This document shows, one piece after another, positions 39,860-49,234 of a DNA stretch of 64,000 nt. Every line of letters starts with the position of its first letter. Positions within the stretch are counted from its first letter, which is position 1. The position numbers and the translations under genes are program-made. The notes beneath the pieces were generated by a model. The model did not search any database and was not told the DNA's origin. It was given only the letters and a program-made list of their open reading frames with translations. Source of the DNA: Pseudomonadota bacterium (GTDB lineage Bacteria; Pseudomonadota; Gammaproteobacteria; Burkholderiales; Thiobacillaceae); contig JAJZRE010000003.1 of the NCBI GenBank assembly GCA_021802945.1, positions 18,682 to 82,681 on the forward strand, in the 5' to 3' direction.

Positions 39860-39907
39860 AATCCGCCGGCGCGCTGCCGCCATGCGGGGACTGCGTCCAG
39901 GCTGGGG

Positions 39908-40798
39908 TCAGCTTTTCTTGCGCGCGCGCGGGTGCGCCTGGTCGTACACCTTGGCGAGATGCTGCCAGTCGAGGTGGGTGTAGACCTGGGTGGTGCTGAT
40001 GCTGGCGTGGCCGAGCATTTCCTGCACCGCGCGCAGGTCGCCCGACGATTGCAGCACATGGGTGGCGAACGCGTGGCGCAGCATGTGCGGGTGGACGTGC
40101 TGGGTCAGGCCTGCCTGCAGCGCCCAGCGGTTGAGCCGCAGCTGCACGCTGCGCGGGGTGAGCCGGGTGCCGTGCCGGCCGATGAACAGGGCGGGCGTGC
40201 CGGCGCGCGCCAGCGGCAGCCGCAGCGGCAGCCAGGCGGCAATCGCGGCCAGGGCCTGTTGTCCCACCGGCACGATGCGGGTCTTGTTGCCCTTGCCGGT
40301 GACCTGCGCTTCGCCTGCCTGCAGGTTGAGGTCGTGGAGATCCAGTCCGACCAGTTCCGACAGGCGCAGGCCGGACGAATAGAACAGCTCGAACATGGCG
40401 CGGTCGCGTGCCAGCAGGGCCTCGTCGGCTGCCGCGGGCGTGCCGCCGTCGAGCAGCTGGGTGCAGGCATCGGGCGACAGGATCTGCGGCAGGGCCTTGG
40501 CCGCCTTGGGCGGACGCAGGCCGGTGCAGGGATTGCTGGCATAGCCGAGCCGGCGGCAGGCAAAGACGTAAAACCCGCGCCAGCTCGACAGCTGTCGGGC
40601 CACGCTGGTGGCCGCCAGATTCTGGCTGCGCAGCTTGACGATCGCGCCGCGGATGTCGGCCACGTCGAGTTCCGCCAGCGATTTGCCGGCGGTCAGATTG
40701 GCGAGATTCGCCAGGTCGCGCTGATAGGCCGCCACGGTATGCGGCGACAGCCGCCGCTCGGCGGCGAGGTAGTGCAGATAGGCCGCGACCGCGTTCAA
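39908..40798 (-). CDS. xerC: Tyrosine recombinase XerC
   Basis: 296 aa; HMLRHAFATHVLQSSGDLRAVQEMLGHASISTTQVYTHLDWQHLAKVYDQAHPRA. Confidence 0.96.
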   Translation of the reverse strand: MNAVAAYLHYLAAERRLSPHTVAAYQRDLANLANLTAGKSLAELDVADIRGAIVKLRSQNLAATSVARQLSSWRGFYVFACRRLGYASNPCTGLRPPKAAKALPQILSPDACTQLLDGGTPAAADEALLARDRAMFELFYSSGLRLSELVGLDLHDLNLQAGEAQVTGKGNKTRIVPVGQQALAAIAAWLPLRLPLARAGTPALFIGRHGTRLTPRSVQLRLNRWALQAGLTQHVHPHMLRHAFATHVLQSSGDLRAVQEMLGHASISTTQVYTHLDWQHLAKVYDQAHPRARKKS

Positions 40799-41457
40799 TC
40801 CTGCATCCGCGCCAGCGCGGCGCCGACCAGCTGGCCCAGCCGCTCGAGGTAGAGCGTGCCCATGCCGGCATAGAAGCGCTTGGGCTCCTCGGACGCCAGC
40901 ACCAGCAGGCCGACGGGGGCGGCCATGGCGGCGGGCCGCAGCGGAATGCAGGCAAACGCGCGCAGGTGCGGCGACACTTCGCCGAACCAGTCGCCAGCGT
41001 CATTGACGGCGAGCGGACCGCAGGCCGGTAGCGCCATCGCCTCGATGGCGGCGCGGGCGGCGGGCGATACCGGGTCGGTGAGGCCGGGCACGCTGGCGGC
41101 CGGCAGGTTCCACGCCCGCACCGCATGGTGCGGCACCGCGAAGCCTTCCCGCAGATGCAGGCTCAGCGCCGCGAGGACGTCCTGCGGCGCGCGCGCGGCG
41201 AGCAACGCCAGCGTGAGCGCGTGCAACTTGTCGGAGATGCCGTCGTTTTCCTCGCCGAACTGGATCAGTTCGGCCAGCTTGTTTTCCAGCATCCGCACCT
41301 TGTCGCGCATCGCGATCAGCTGGCGCTCGCTCATCGACACCGCATGGGTGCCATGCGGATGCGGAATATGCAGGTCCGCCAGCAGGGTGGGGAAGTCGTT
41401 GAAGAAATTCGGATGCCGGGTCAGGAACTCGGCGATGTGTTCGGGCTGCATGTCCAT
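40795..41457 (-). CDS. DUF484 family protein
   Basis: 220 aa; IAEFLTRHPNFFNDFPTLLADLHIPHPHGTHAVSMSERQLIAMRDKVRMLENKLAELI. Confidence 0.92.
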   Translation of the reverse strand: MDMQPEHIAEFLTRHPNFFNDFPTLLADLHIPHPHGTHAVSMSERQLIAMRDKVRMLENKLAELIQFGEENDGISDKLHALTLALLAARAPQDVLAALSLHLREGFAVPHHAVRAWNLPAASVPGLTDPVSPAARAAIEAMALPACGPLAVNDAGDWFGEVSPHLRAFACIPLRPAAMAAPVGLLVLASEEPKRFYAGMGTLYLERLGQLVGAALARMQD

Positions 41458-42305
41458 TAGAGTTCGATCTCCCCTTCAAATACCGTTTCGGCCGGGCCGG
41501 TCATGTACACCGGCTGGCCCTTGCCTGACCACGCGATGACGAGGTCGCCGCCGCGCGTGTGCACGCTGACCGGGCTCTGCAGCCAGCCCTGGCGGATGCC
41601 GGCGACCGCCGCGGCGCAGGCGCCGGTGCCGCAGGCCAGCGTCTCGCCTGCGCCGCGCTCGTAGACGCGCAGGCGGATGTCGTGCGGGGTCAGCACCTGC
41701 ATGAAGCCGGCGTTGACCCGCTGCGGGAAGCGCGCATGCGATTCGATCGCGGCGCCGAGGATGTCCACCGGCGCGCTGTCGAGATCGTTCACCCGCAACA
41801 CCGCGTGCGGATTGCCCATCGACAGGGCGGCGATGTCGAGGACGTGCTGGCCGACCGTGAGCGCATAGGTCATCGCCTCGGCGTCGGCGGCGAACGGGAT
41901 GTCGGCCGGCGCGAAGCGCGGCGCGCCCATGTCGACCGTGACCTGGCCGTTGGCCAGCAGGCGCGGCTCGATCACGCCGGACGCGGTTTCCACCCGGATC
42001 GCGGTCTTGTCGGTGAGCCCCTTGTCGTGCGCGAAGCGCACGAAGCAGCGCGCGCCGTTGCCGCATTGCTCCACTTCGCCGCCGTCGGCGTTGAAGATGC
42101 GGTAGCGGAAATCGACGTCGGTGCGGCCGGGTTTTTCGACCAGCAGGATCTGGTCGCAGCCGATGCCGAAGTGGCGGTCGGCGATGCGGCGGCACTGCTC
42201 GGGCGTGAGCGCGACGGTCTGGCTGATGCCGTCGAAGACGACGAAGTCGTTGCCGAGGCCGTGCATTTTGGTGAATTTCAGTTTCATGCCCTGTTGGGTA
42301 TTCAT
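41457..42305 (-). CDS. dapF: Diaminopimelate epimerase
   Basis: 282 aa; [42 protein letters not shown]. Confidence 0.97.
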   Translation of the reverse strand: MNTQQGMKLKFTKMHGLGNDFVVFDGISQTVALTPEQCRRIADRHFGIGCDQILLVEKPGRTDVDFRYRIFNADGGEVEQCGNGARCFVRFAHDKGLTDKTAIRVETASGVIEPRLLANGQVTVDMGAPRFAPADIPFAADAEAMTYALTVGQHVLDIAALSMGNPHAVLRVNDLDSAPVDILGAAIESHARFPQRVNAGFMQVLTPHDIRLRVYERGAGETLACGTGACAAAVAGIRQGWLQSPVSVHTRGGDLVIAWSGKGQPVYMTGPAETVFEGEIEL

Positions 42306-42757
42306 TCGGTTTTGAGTCTGACGTATTCCTTGAGCAGGCAGCGGTCCATCACCACCGTCATGCCGGCGGCCTGCGCGCGCAGCGCGGCGGCCTCATGCAC
42401 GATGCCTTCCTGGATCCAGATGGCGCCCGGTAAGCGATCCATCGCCGAGAATGGCCGGTGCAGGGAGTGTAGCGCCAGGCACTGCTCGACGATAGCCGGC
42501 ACATGCTCGGCGGCGCGGAACACGTCGACCAGGTCGACCGCGAACGGAATCTCGGCCAGGCTGGCATACGCCTTCTCGCCCAGCACTTCGTCCACCAGCG
42601 GGCGCACCGGGACGATGCGGTAGCCATAGCGCTGCATCGCCTGTGCCACGCGGTAGCTCGGCCGCGCGGGCTGCGGCGACAGCCCGACCACGGCGATGGT
42701 TCTGACGCGATCGAGCAGCGCGCGCAAGGTGGCGTCGTCGGGGTTGGAAAAGTTCAT
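42302..42757 (-). CDS. CoA-binding domain protein
   Basis: 151 aa; [33 protein letters not shown] ... [32 protein letters not shown]. Confidence 0.9.
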   Translation of the reverse strand: MNFSNPDDATLRALLDRVRTIAVVGLSPQPARPSYRVAQAMQRYGYRIVPVRPLVDEVLGEKAYASLAEIPFAVDLVDVFRAAEHVPAIVEQCLALHSLHRPFSAMDRLPGAIWIQEGIVHEAAALRAQAAGMTVVMDRCLLKEYVRLKTE

Positions 42758-43251
42758 AGGGGCAGCTCCATCACATGGTCGTCCATCACGAAGCCGTGGC
42801 CGATGTCGAACACCCGCGACTCGACGATGCGGAAACCGTATTTCCGATAGGCGGCGATCGCCTGCGCGTTGCCGCGGTTGACCTGCAGCCACAGCCGGCG
42901 CGCCTGCCGCTGGCGCGCCCAGTCCTGGACGGCCCGCAGCAGCGCGGCGCCGATGCCCTGCCGCTGGTGATCGGGATGCACGTAAAGCTTGTCGAGCTTG
43001 CAGTCCGTGCCGTCCAGCACGGCATGGGCGAAGCCGGCCATCGCCGGATTCCGCCGCGCGACCCACCAGGCGTGGCTGGGGTCGTCGAGTTGCGCAAGCA
43101 TGCGGTCGGCGGCGTAGCGGTCGCCCAGCATGACGTCGATCTGCGCCTGCGAAATCAGCGCCGGGTAGGTGGCCTGCCAGACGATGCGCGCCAGTGCGCT
43201 GACGGCGCCGACCTCCTGCCGTGTCAGGCGGTGCAGGCTTGCATCACTCAT
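42754..43251 (-). CDS. GNAT family N-acetyltransferase
   Basis: LDKLYVHPDHQRQGIGAALLRAVQDWARQRQARRLWLQVNRGNAQAIAAYRKYGF. Confidence 0.93.
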   Translation of the reverse strand: MSDASLHRLTRQEVGAVSALARIVWQATYPALISQAQIDVMLGDRYAADRMLAQLDDPSHAWWVARRNPAMAGFAHAVLDGTDCKLDKLYVHPDHQRQGIGAALLRAVQDWARQRQARRLWLQVNRGNAQAIAAYRKYGFRIVESRVFDIGHGFVMDDHVMELPL

Positions 43252-44158
43252 ACAGGCCGGCCTCGCCTTCGGGGCGCGTCTTGAAGCGGCGGTGCAGCCA
43301 CAGATACTGCGGCGGCATTTCGCGGATGCGCGCCTCGATGAACGCATTCATGCGCGCAACGTCGGCGTCCAGGTTTTCGCTCGGGAAATTGTCCCACGGC
43401 GGGTAGAAGCGCACGGCGTAGCCCTGGCCGCCGGGCAGCTGGCGGGTGATGACGGGGACGATCTGCGCGCCCGTGAGCCTGGCCAGCCGCGGCAGCGCCG
43501 ACAGGGTGGCGGCCTGGATGCCGAAGAACGGAACGAATACGGCATTGAGGCGGCCCTGGTCCTGGTCCGGCAGGTAGTAGAACGGCAGGGGGGCCTTCAG
43601 CGCCTTCAGCACCGGCTTGATGCCGTCCGACTTGGCGATCAGCACCGGCGCATGGAAGCGCGAACGCCCGCGCAGCATCAGCCAGTCCGAGGCGGGGTTC
43701 TTCGAGGGGGCGTACATCGAGGCGACCCGGCGATCCATGCTGAGGCGCACGCCGCCCATGTCGAGTCCGACGAAATGCGGCGCCAGCCAGATCACCGGCC
43801 GCACGCCGTCGCCCATCGCGGCATCGGGGTTGTCGATCCGGACCAGGCGCCGCAGGCGCGCCTCGCTCCCCCACCACAGCAGGCCGTGCTCGAGCACGGC
43901 GCGCATGGAAGCCTGATAGGTCTGTCGCAGCCAGCGATCGCGCTGCCGCCTGGGGGTATCGGGGAAACACAGGGCGAGGTTGGTGGCGACGACGTGCCGG
44001 CGCTTGCCCGGCAGCAGCGCCAGCAACCCGCCCAGGGCATTGCCGATGGCCGCCTGCAGCGGCAGCGGCAGCCAGTGCAGCAGCCACAGCAGGCCGACGC
44101 CGAGCCAGACCGGCAGCAGCGCGGGGCGCAGCAGATTGCTGAATTGGGGGGGATTCAT
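43244..44158 (-). CDS. LpxL/HtrB-family lysophospholipid acyltransferase
   Basis: 304 aa; [33 protein letters not shown]. Confidence 0.9.
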   Translation of the reverse strand: MNPPQFSNLLRPALLPVWLGVGLLWLLHWLPLPLQAAIGNALGGLLALLPGKRRHVVATNLALCFPDTPRRQRDRWLRQTYQASMRAVLEHGLLWWGSEARLRRLVRIDNPDAAMGDGVRPVIWLAPHFVGLDMGGVRLSMDRRVASMYAPSKNPASDWLMLRGRSRFHAPVLIAKSDGIKPVLKALKAPLPFYYLPDQDQGRLNAVFVPFFGIQAATLSALPRLARLTGAQIVPVITRQLPGGQGYAVRFYPPWDNFPSENLDADVARMNAFIEARIREMPPQYLWLHRRFKTRPEGEAGLYE

Positions 44159-45024
44159 TCTTCGGGCGGATCGTCCGGGTGCGCCACGCCGCCCGGGCGC
44201 TTGTGGCGGTTGTAGCTCCACAGGTATTGCGCCGGAAAACGACGCACGATGTCTTCCACGCCCCGGTTGATGAGGGTGGCGGCGGCAGTCTTGTCTTCCG
44301 GCAGCGGGGCATCGAGTGGGTAGACGTGGATGTGGTAGCCACGCCCCCAGCTCAGGCGTTCGGCGGCGATGAAAAAGGCGGCTGCGCCGGTCTTGCGCTG
44401 CAGGCTGGCGACCAGCGTCGGCGTATAGGCCGGGCGCCCGAAGAACGGCGCCCACACGCCGTCGCCGCCGGTGGCGACCTGATCGGGCAGGATGCCGATC
44501 GCTTCGTGGCGCTTCAGTGCCGCCAGCTGCGCGCGCACGCCGGACAGGTCGGTCGGCACCAGCGTCGCCTGGCCGCGCTGGCGGCCGGCCAGCATCAGGG
44601 CCGCCAGCACCGCCTTGCGCGGCGGCTTGTACATGGCGGTGAACGGATGCAGCGACGCGTAATACAGGTTGATGATCTCGAAGCAGCCGACGTGCGGGCC
44701 GATCAGGATGATGCCCTGGCCCGCCGCGCGCGCGGCGTCGATGTGCTCCCAGCCGCTGGTGCCCCGGACCAGTTTCACCACCTGCTCGTAGGGGCGCAGC
44801 CACACCGGCAGCAGTTCGACGATGGCCTTGCCGGATTCGCCGACGGCCTGGCGCAGCAGGCGCCTGCAATCGCGCCCGGGCGTGCACAGGCCGCTCTCGA
44901 ACACGTTGTCGCGCATGCGCCCGGAATGGCGGCCCGGCGCCCAGTAGACGAGCCAGCCGAGCGCGATGCCCAGGCCGTGCAGCAGCGGCAGCGGCATACG
45001 GGCCAGCAGCTTGAACAGGAACAT
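44155..45024 (-). CDS. LpxL/HtrB-family lysophospholipid acyltransferase
   Basis: [41 protein letters not shown]; start may be 45024 or 45069. Confidence 0.9.
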   Translation of the reverse strand: MFLFKLLARMPLPLLHGLGIALGWLVYWAPGRHSGRMRDNVFESGLCTPGRDCRRLLRQAVGESGKAIVELLPVWLRPYEQVVKLVRGTSGWEHIDAARAAGQGIILIGPHVGCFEIINLYYASLHPFTAMYKPPRKAVLAALMLAGRQRGQATLVPTDLSGVRAQLAALKRHEAIGILPDQVATGGDGVWAPFFGRPAYTPTLVASLQRKTGAAAFFIAAERLSWGRGYHIHVYPLDAPLPEDKTAAATLINRGVEDIVRRFPAQYLWSYNRHKRPGGVAHPDDPPEE

Positions 45025-45153
45025 CACGCGGAATTGACGCTGAGGGACAAAGCGGGGCACAATGTCCACGCGAGAGCCGCCGCGTTAATCTTGACAACTT
45101 GCGGGCGGGATACAAATACAGCTAAAGCGTCGCCGCTCCGTTGGTCCCCCGAG

Positions 45154-45176
45154 CCGGTTACGCAGTCGGTAACCGG
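45154..45176 (+). promoter_or_regulatory. 5'-UTR hairpin upstream of metK
   Basis: CCGGTTAC-gcagtcg-GTAACCGG perfect 8-bp stem, followed by ACAGGAGCTGT around the Shine-Dalgarno. Confidence 0.55.
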
Positions 45177-45192
45177 GACTACAGGAGCTGTC

Positions 45193-46359
45193 ATGCAAAA
45201 GGATTTCATTTTCACGTCTGAGTCGGTGTCCGAAGGGCACCCCGACAAGATGGCGGACCAGGTGTCGGATGCGGTGCTCGACGCGATTCTAACCCAGGAC
45301 AAACACGCGCGCGTGGCGTGCGAGACCTTGCTGACCACCGGCCTGTGCGTCATCGCCGGCGAAATCACCACCTCGGCCGTGATCGACTACAACCAGGTCG
45401 CGCGCCAGACCATCAAGCGCATCGGCTACGACTCGTCCGAAGTCGGCTTCGACTACAACACCTGCTCGGTGCTGGTCACCGTCGGCAAGCAGTCGCCCGA
45501 CATCGCGCAGGGCGTGAACGAGGGCGAGGGGCTGTTCCTCGACCAGGGCGCCGGCGACCAGGGCCTGATGTTCGGCTACGCCTGCACCGAGACGCCGACG
45601 CTGATGCCGATGCCGATCTACCTCGCGCACCGCCTCACCGAGCGCCAGTCCGAACTGCGCAAGGACGGCCGCCTGCCGTGGCTGCGCCCCGATGCCAAGT
45701 CGCAGGTGTCGATCCGCTACGTCGACGGCAAGCCCCACTCCATCGACACGGTCGTGCTGTCGACCCAGCACCATCCCGAAGTCTCGCACGCCGTGCTGAC
45801 CGAGGCGGTGATCGAGGAGATCGTCAAGCCGGTGATGCCGAAGCACATGCTGACCGCCGACACGCGCTATCTGGTCAACCCCACCGGCCGCTTCGTCATC
45901 GGCGGCCCGATGGGCGACGCCGGCCTCACCGGCCGCAAGATCATCGTCGACACCTACGGCGGCGCGGCCCCGCACGGCGGCGGCGCATTCTCCGGCAAGG
46001 ATCCGTCCAAGGTCGACCGCTCGGCCGCCTACGCCGGCCGCTACGTGGCGAAGAACATCGTCGCCGCGGGCCTCGCCGACAAGTGCATGGTGCAGGTGAG
46101 CTACGCCATCGGCGTCGCCAGGCCGACCTCGCTGATGGTCGACACCTTCGGCACCGGCAAGATTCCCGAAGCCAGGATCGTCGAACTGATCCAGAGCCAC
46201 TTCGACCTGCGTCCCAAGGGCATCATCCAGATGCTCGACCTGATGCGGCCGATCTACACCCGCACCGCGAGCTACGGCCATTTCGGCCGCGAGGAGCCGG
46301 ACTTCACCTGGGAAGTCACCGACAAGGCGGCTGCGCTGAAGGCGGCGGCCGGGTTATAA
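45193..46359 (+). CDS. metK: S-adenosylmethionine synthetase
   Basis: 388 aa; [39 protein letters not shown]. Confidence 0.97.
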   Translation: MQKDFIFTSESVSEGHPDKMADQVSDAVLDAILTQDKHARVACETLLTTGLCVIAGEITTSAVIDYNQVARQTIKRIGYDSSEVGFDYNTCSVLVTVGKQSPDIAQGVNEGEGLFLDQGAGDQGLMFGYACTETPTLMPMPIYLAHRLTERQSELRKDGRLPWLRPDAKSQVSIRYVDGKPHSIDTVVLSTQHHPEVSHAVLTEAVIEEIVKPVMPKHMLTADTRYLVNPTGRFVIGGPMGDAGLTGRKIIVDTYGGAAPHGGGAFSGKDPSKVDRSAAYAGRYVAKNIVAAGLADKCMVQVSYAIGVARPTSLMVDTFGTGKIPEARIVELIQSHFDLRPKGIIQMLDLMRPIYTRTASYGHFGREEPDFTWEVTDKAAALKAAAGL

Positions 46360-46395
46360 TCCGTTTCCCTGATTTGGGCGAAGATTTCGCCCCCC

Positions 46396-46498
46396 TGCAC
46401 CGAGGAGCGCTGCGACGGTTTACCCGCCAGGCTCGGTGCGGGCGATGTTCCAACGGCGCTCGTTGACTTGCAGCCGGGGCTGCGGCCAAACGAGCGCC
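46396..46498 (+). ncRNA. SAH riboswitch upstream of ahcY
   Basis: CACCGAGGAGCGCTGCGACGG...CCGCCAGGCTCGGTG...ACGGCGCTC core with downstream alternative stem, directly upstream of ahcY. Confidence 0.9.
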
Positions 46499-46525
46499 CC
46501 CTGCTGCCATTCAAGGAGTTTCACC

Positions 46526-47941
46526 ATGAATGCAGTATCCAGTTTCTCCGATTTCGTTGTTGCCGACCTGTCGCTCGCCGACTGGGGTCGCAAGGAAATC
46601 CGCATCGCCGAAACCGAAATGCCGGGCCTGATGGCGATCCGCGAGGAGTTCGCGGCCGCGCAGCCGCTGAAGGGCGCGCGCATCACCGGCTCGCTGCACA
46701 TGACCATCCAGACCGCGGTGCTGATCGAGACGCTGACCGCGCTCGGCGCCGAGGTGCGCTGGGCCTCGTGCAACATCTTCTCGACCCAGGACCACGCCGC
46801 CGCCGCCATCGCCAGGGACGGCATCCCGGTGTTCGCGGTCAAGGGCGAGTCGCTCACGGATTACTGGGACTACACCCACCGCATCTTCGAATGGAGCGAC
46901 GGCGGCTACTCCAACATGATCCTCGACGACGGCGGCGATGCCACGCTGCTGCTGCACCTGGGCGCGCGCGCCGAGCAGGACATCTCGGTGCTGGCCAAGC
47001 CGACCAGCGAGGAAGAGCACGTGCTGTATGCGGCGATCAAGGCCAGGCTTGCGACCGACCCCACCTGGTATTCGGTGCGTCTCGCGGCGGTGAAGGGCGT
47101 CACCGAGGAGACCACCACCGGCGTGCACCGCCTGTACCAGATGCACGCGCGCGGCGAACTCAAGTTCCCGGCGATCAACGTCAACGATTCGGTCACCAAG
47201 TCGAAGTTCGACAACCTGTACGGCTGTCGCGAATCGCTGGTCGACGGCATCAAGCGCGCCACCGACGTGATGGTGGCCGGCAAGGTCGCGGTGGTTGCAG
47301 GCTACGGCGACGTCGGCAAGGGTTCGGCGCAGGCGCTGCGTGCCCTGTCCGCCCAGGTCTGGGTGACCGAGATCGACCCGATCTGCGCGCTGCAGGCGGC
47401 GATGGAAGGCTACCGCGTGGTGACCATGGAATACGCCGCCGACAAGGCCGACATCTTCGTCACCGCGACCGGCAACTTCCACGTCATCAACCACGACCAC
47501 ATGGCGAAGATGAAGGACCAGGCCATCGTCTGCAACATCGGTCACTTCGACAACGAGATCGACGTCGCCAGCATCGAGAAATACCAGTGGGAAGAGATCA
47601 AGCCGCAGGTCGACCACGTCATCTTCCCGGACGGCAAGCGCATCATTCTGCTGGCCAAGGGCCGCCTGGTGAACCTCGGCTGCGCCACCGGCCATCCCTC
47701 GTACGTGATGAGCTCCTCCTTCGCCAACCAGACCATCGCGCAGATGGAACTGTGGCAGGAGCGCGATTCCGGCAAATATCCGGTCGGCGTCTACACCCTG
47801 CCCAAGCACCTCGACGAGAAGGTCGCGCGCCTGCAGCTGAAGAAGCTCAACGCGCAGCTGACCGAACTGACCGACCAGCAGGCCGCCTACATCGGCGTGC
47901 CGAAGACCGGCCCCTACAAGGCCGAGCACTACCGCTATTGA
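46526..47941 (+). CDS. ahcY: Adenosylhomocysteinase
   Basis: 471 aa; [76 protein letters not shown]. Confidence 0.97.
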   Translation: MNAVSSFSDFVVADLSLADWGRKEIRIAETEMPGLMAIREEFAAAQPLKGARITGSLHMTIQTAVLIETLTALGAEVRWASCNIFSTQDHAAAAIARDGIPVFAVKGESLTDYWDYTHRIFEWSDGGYSNMILDDGGDATLLLHLGARAEQDISVLAKPTSEEEHVLYAAIKARLATDPTWYSVRLAAVKGVTEETTTGVHRLYQMHARGELKFPAINVNDSVTKSKFDNLYGCRESLVDGIKRATDVMVAGKVAVVAGYGDVGKGSAQALRALSAQVWVTEIDPICALQAAMEGYRVVTMEYAADKADIFVTATGNFHVINHDHMAKMKDQAIVCNIGHFDNEIDVASIEKYQWEEIKPQVDHVIFPDGKRIILLAKGRLVNLGCATGHPSYVMSSSFANQTIAQMELWQERDSGKYPVGVYTLPKHLDEKVARLQLKKLNAQLTELTDQQAAYIGVPKTGPYKAEHYRY

Positions 47942-47968
47942 TCGGCCCTTGCCTGAAAGGAGCGCGCC

Positions 47969-48316
47969 ATGCGCCTGCTGCTGTTGTGGATCCTGAATGC
48001 CGTCGCCCTGCTGGCGGTGACGTATTTGCTGCCCACCATCCAGGTATCGGGCTTCGGCACGGCGCTGCTCGCAGCGCTGGTGCTGGGCTTCATCAACACG
48101 CTGGTGCGGCCGGTGCTGACGATCCTGACCCTGCCGATCACGGTGCTGACGCTGGGGATGTTCTACCTGGTGCTCAACGGCCTCTTGTTCTGGCTCGCCA
48201 GCGCGCTGCTCCCCGGCTTCCAGGTGCAGGGCTTCGTATCGGCGATGGTCGGCGCGATCCTCTACGGCGTGATCGCCTGGGCGCTGTCCGCGCTCATCCC
48301 CCATTCCAGAGGTTGA
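47969..48316 (+). CDS. Phage holin family (type IV-like) membrane protein
   Basis: 115 aa, four TM helices; LLLLWILNAVALLAVTYLLPTIQVSGFGTALLAALVLGFINTLVRPVL. Confidence 0.88.
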   Translation: MRLLLLWILNAVALLAVTYLLPTIQVSGFGTALLAALVLGFINTLVRPVLTILTLPITVLTLGMFYLVLNGLLFWLASALLPGFQVQGFVSAMVGAILYGVIAWALSALIPHSRG

Positions 48317-48319
48317 AGC

Positions 48320-49150
48320 ATGACCGAACGTACATTCAGCTTTGAATTCTTCCCGCCGAAAACGGCGGAAGGGGCCGAGAAGCTGCGCGCCACGCGCAGG
48401 CAGCTGGCGCAACTCAATCCCAAGTTCTTCTCCGTCACCTTCGGCGCCGGCGGCTCCACCCGCGACCGCACCCTGGAGACCGTGCGCGAGATCCAGGCCG
48501 ACGGCAGCGAGGCCGCGCCGCACCTGTCGTGCATCGGCTCGACCGAGGACAGCATCCGCGACATCCTCGAGGAATACAAAAGCCAGGGCATCCGCCATCT
48601 GGTCGCGCTGCGCGGCGACCTGCCCTCGGGCAGCATGGATGCCGGCGCGTTCAACTACGCCAACGAACTGGTTGAGTTCATCCGCCGCGAAACCGGCGAC
48701 TGGTTCGAGATCGAGGTGGCTGCCTATCCCGAAATCCACCCGCAGGCGCGCTCCTGGACGGAAGACCTGGCCAATTTCAAGCGCAAGGTCGACGCCGGCG
48801 CCAACGCTGCGATCACGCAGTATTTCTTCAACGCCGACGCCTACTTCAACTTCGTCGAGGACGCGCGCGCCCTGGGTGTCGGCATTCCCATCGTTCCCGG
48901 CATCATGCCGATCGGCAACTACGTGCAGCTGGCGCGCTTTTCCGACGCCTGCGGCGCGGAGATCCCGCGCTGGCTGAGGAAGAAGCTCGAAAGCTACGGT
49001 GACGACCTGGCATCGATCCGCGCCTTCGGACTGGATGTGGTGACCGACCTGTGCGACCGCCTGCTTGCCGGCGGCGCGCCGGGGCTGCACTTCTACACCA
49101 TGAACCAGGCAGGCCCGAGCACCACCATCTGGCAACGACTGGGATTGTGA
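48320..49150 (+). CDS. metF: Methylenetetrahydrofolate reductase [NAD(P)H]
   Basis: 276 aa; FSFEFFPPKTAEGAEKL, FFSVTFGAGGSTRDRTL, PGIMPIGNYVQLARFSDACGAEIPRW. Confidence 0.97.
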   Translation: MTERTFSFEFFPPKTAEGAEKLRATRRQLAQLNPKFFSVTFGAGGSTRDRTLETVREIQADGSEAAPHLSCIGSTEDSIRDILEEYKSQGIRHLVALRGDLPSGSMDAGAFNYANELVEFIRRETGDWFEIEVAAYPEIHPQARSWTEDLANFKRKVDAGANAAITQYFFNADAYFNFVEDARALGVGIPIVPGIMPIGNYVQLARFSDACGAEIPRWLRKKLESYGDDLASIRAFGLDVVTDLCDRLLAGGAPGLHFYTMNQAGPSTTIWQRLGL

Positions 49151-49234
49151 CGGCCCGGGATAGGCATTGATTTGCAGGATTGGGCCTCAGCATTGCGGAT
49201 GAGAGGCAGCGCGAGCAGAAAAAACAATGAAACA

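Noticed and set aside
36074-39883. 1269-aa minus-strand ORF antisense to the RND permease
   Set aside because: His/Arg/Gln-rich translation with no family features; shadow ORF produced by high-GC codon usage of the real plus-strand genes
39908-40798. Tyrosine recombinase as an integron/integrative-element integrase
   Set aside because: Sequence and dapF-DUF484 neighbourhood fit housekeeping XerC; no att sites or cargo seen
47969-48316. Holin-like gene as a sign of a prophage
   Set aside because: No other phage genes; this protein family is widespread in bacterial chromosomes outside phages
46511-49135. 874-aa minus-strand ORF opposite ahcY-metF
   Set aside because: Crosses three well-supported plus-strand genes; shadow ORF
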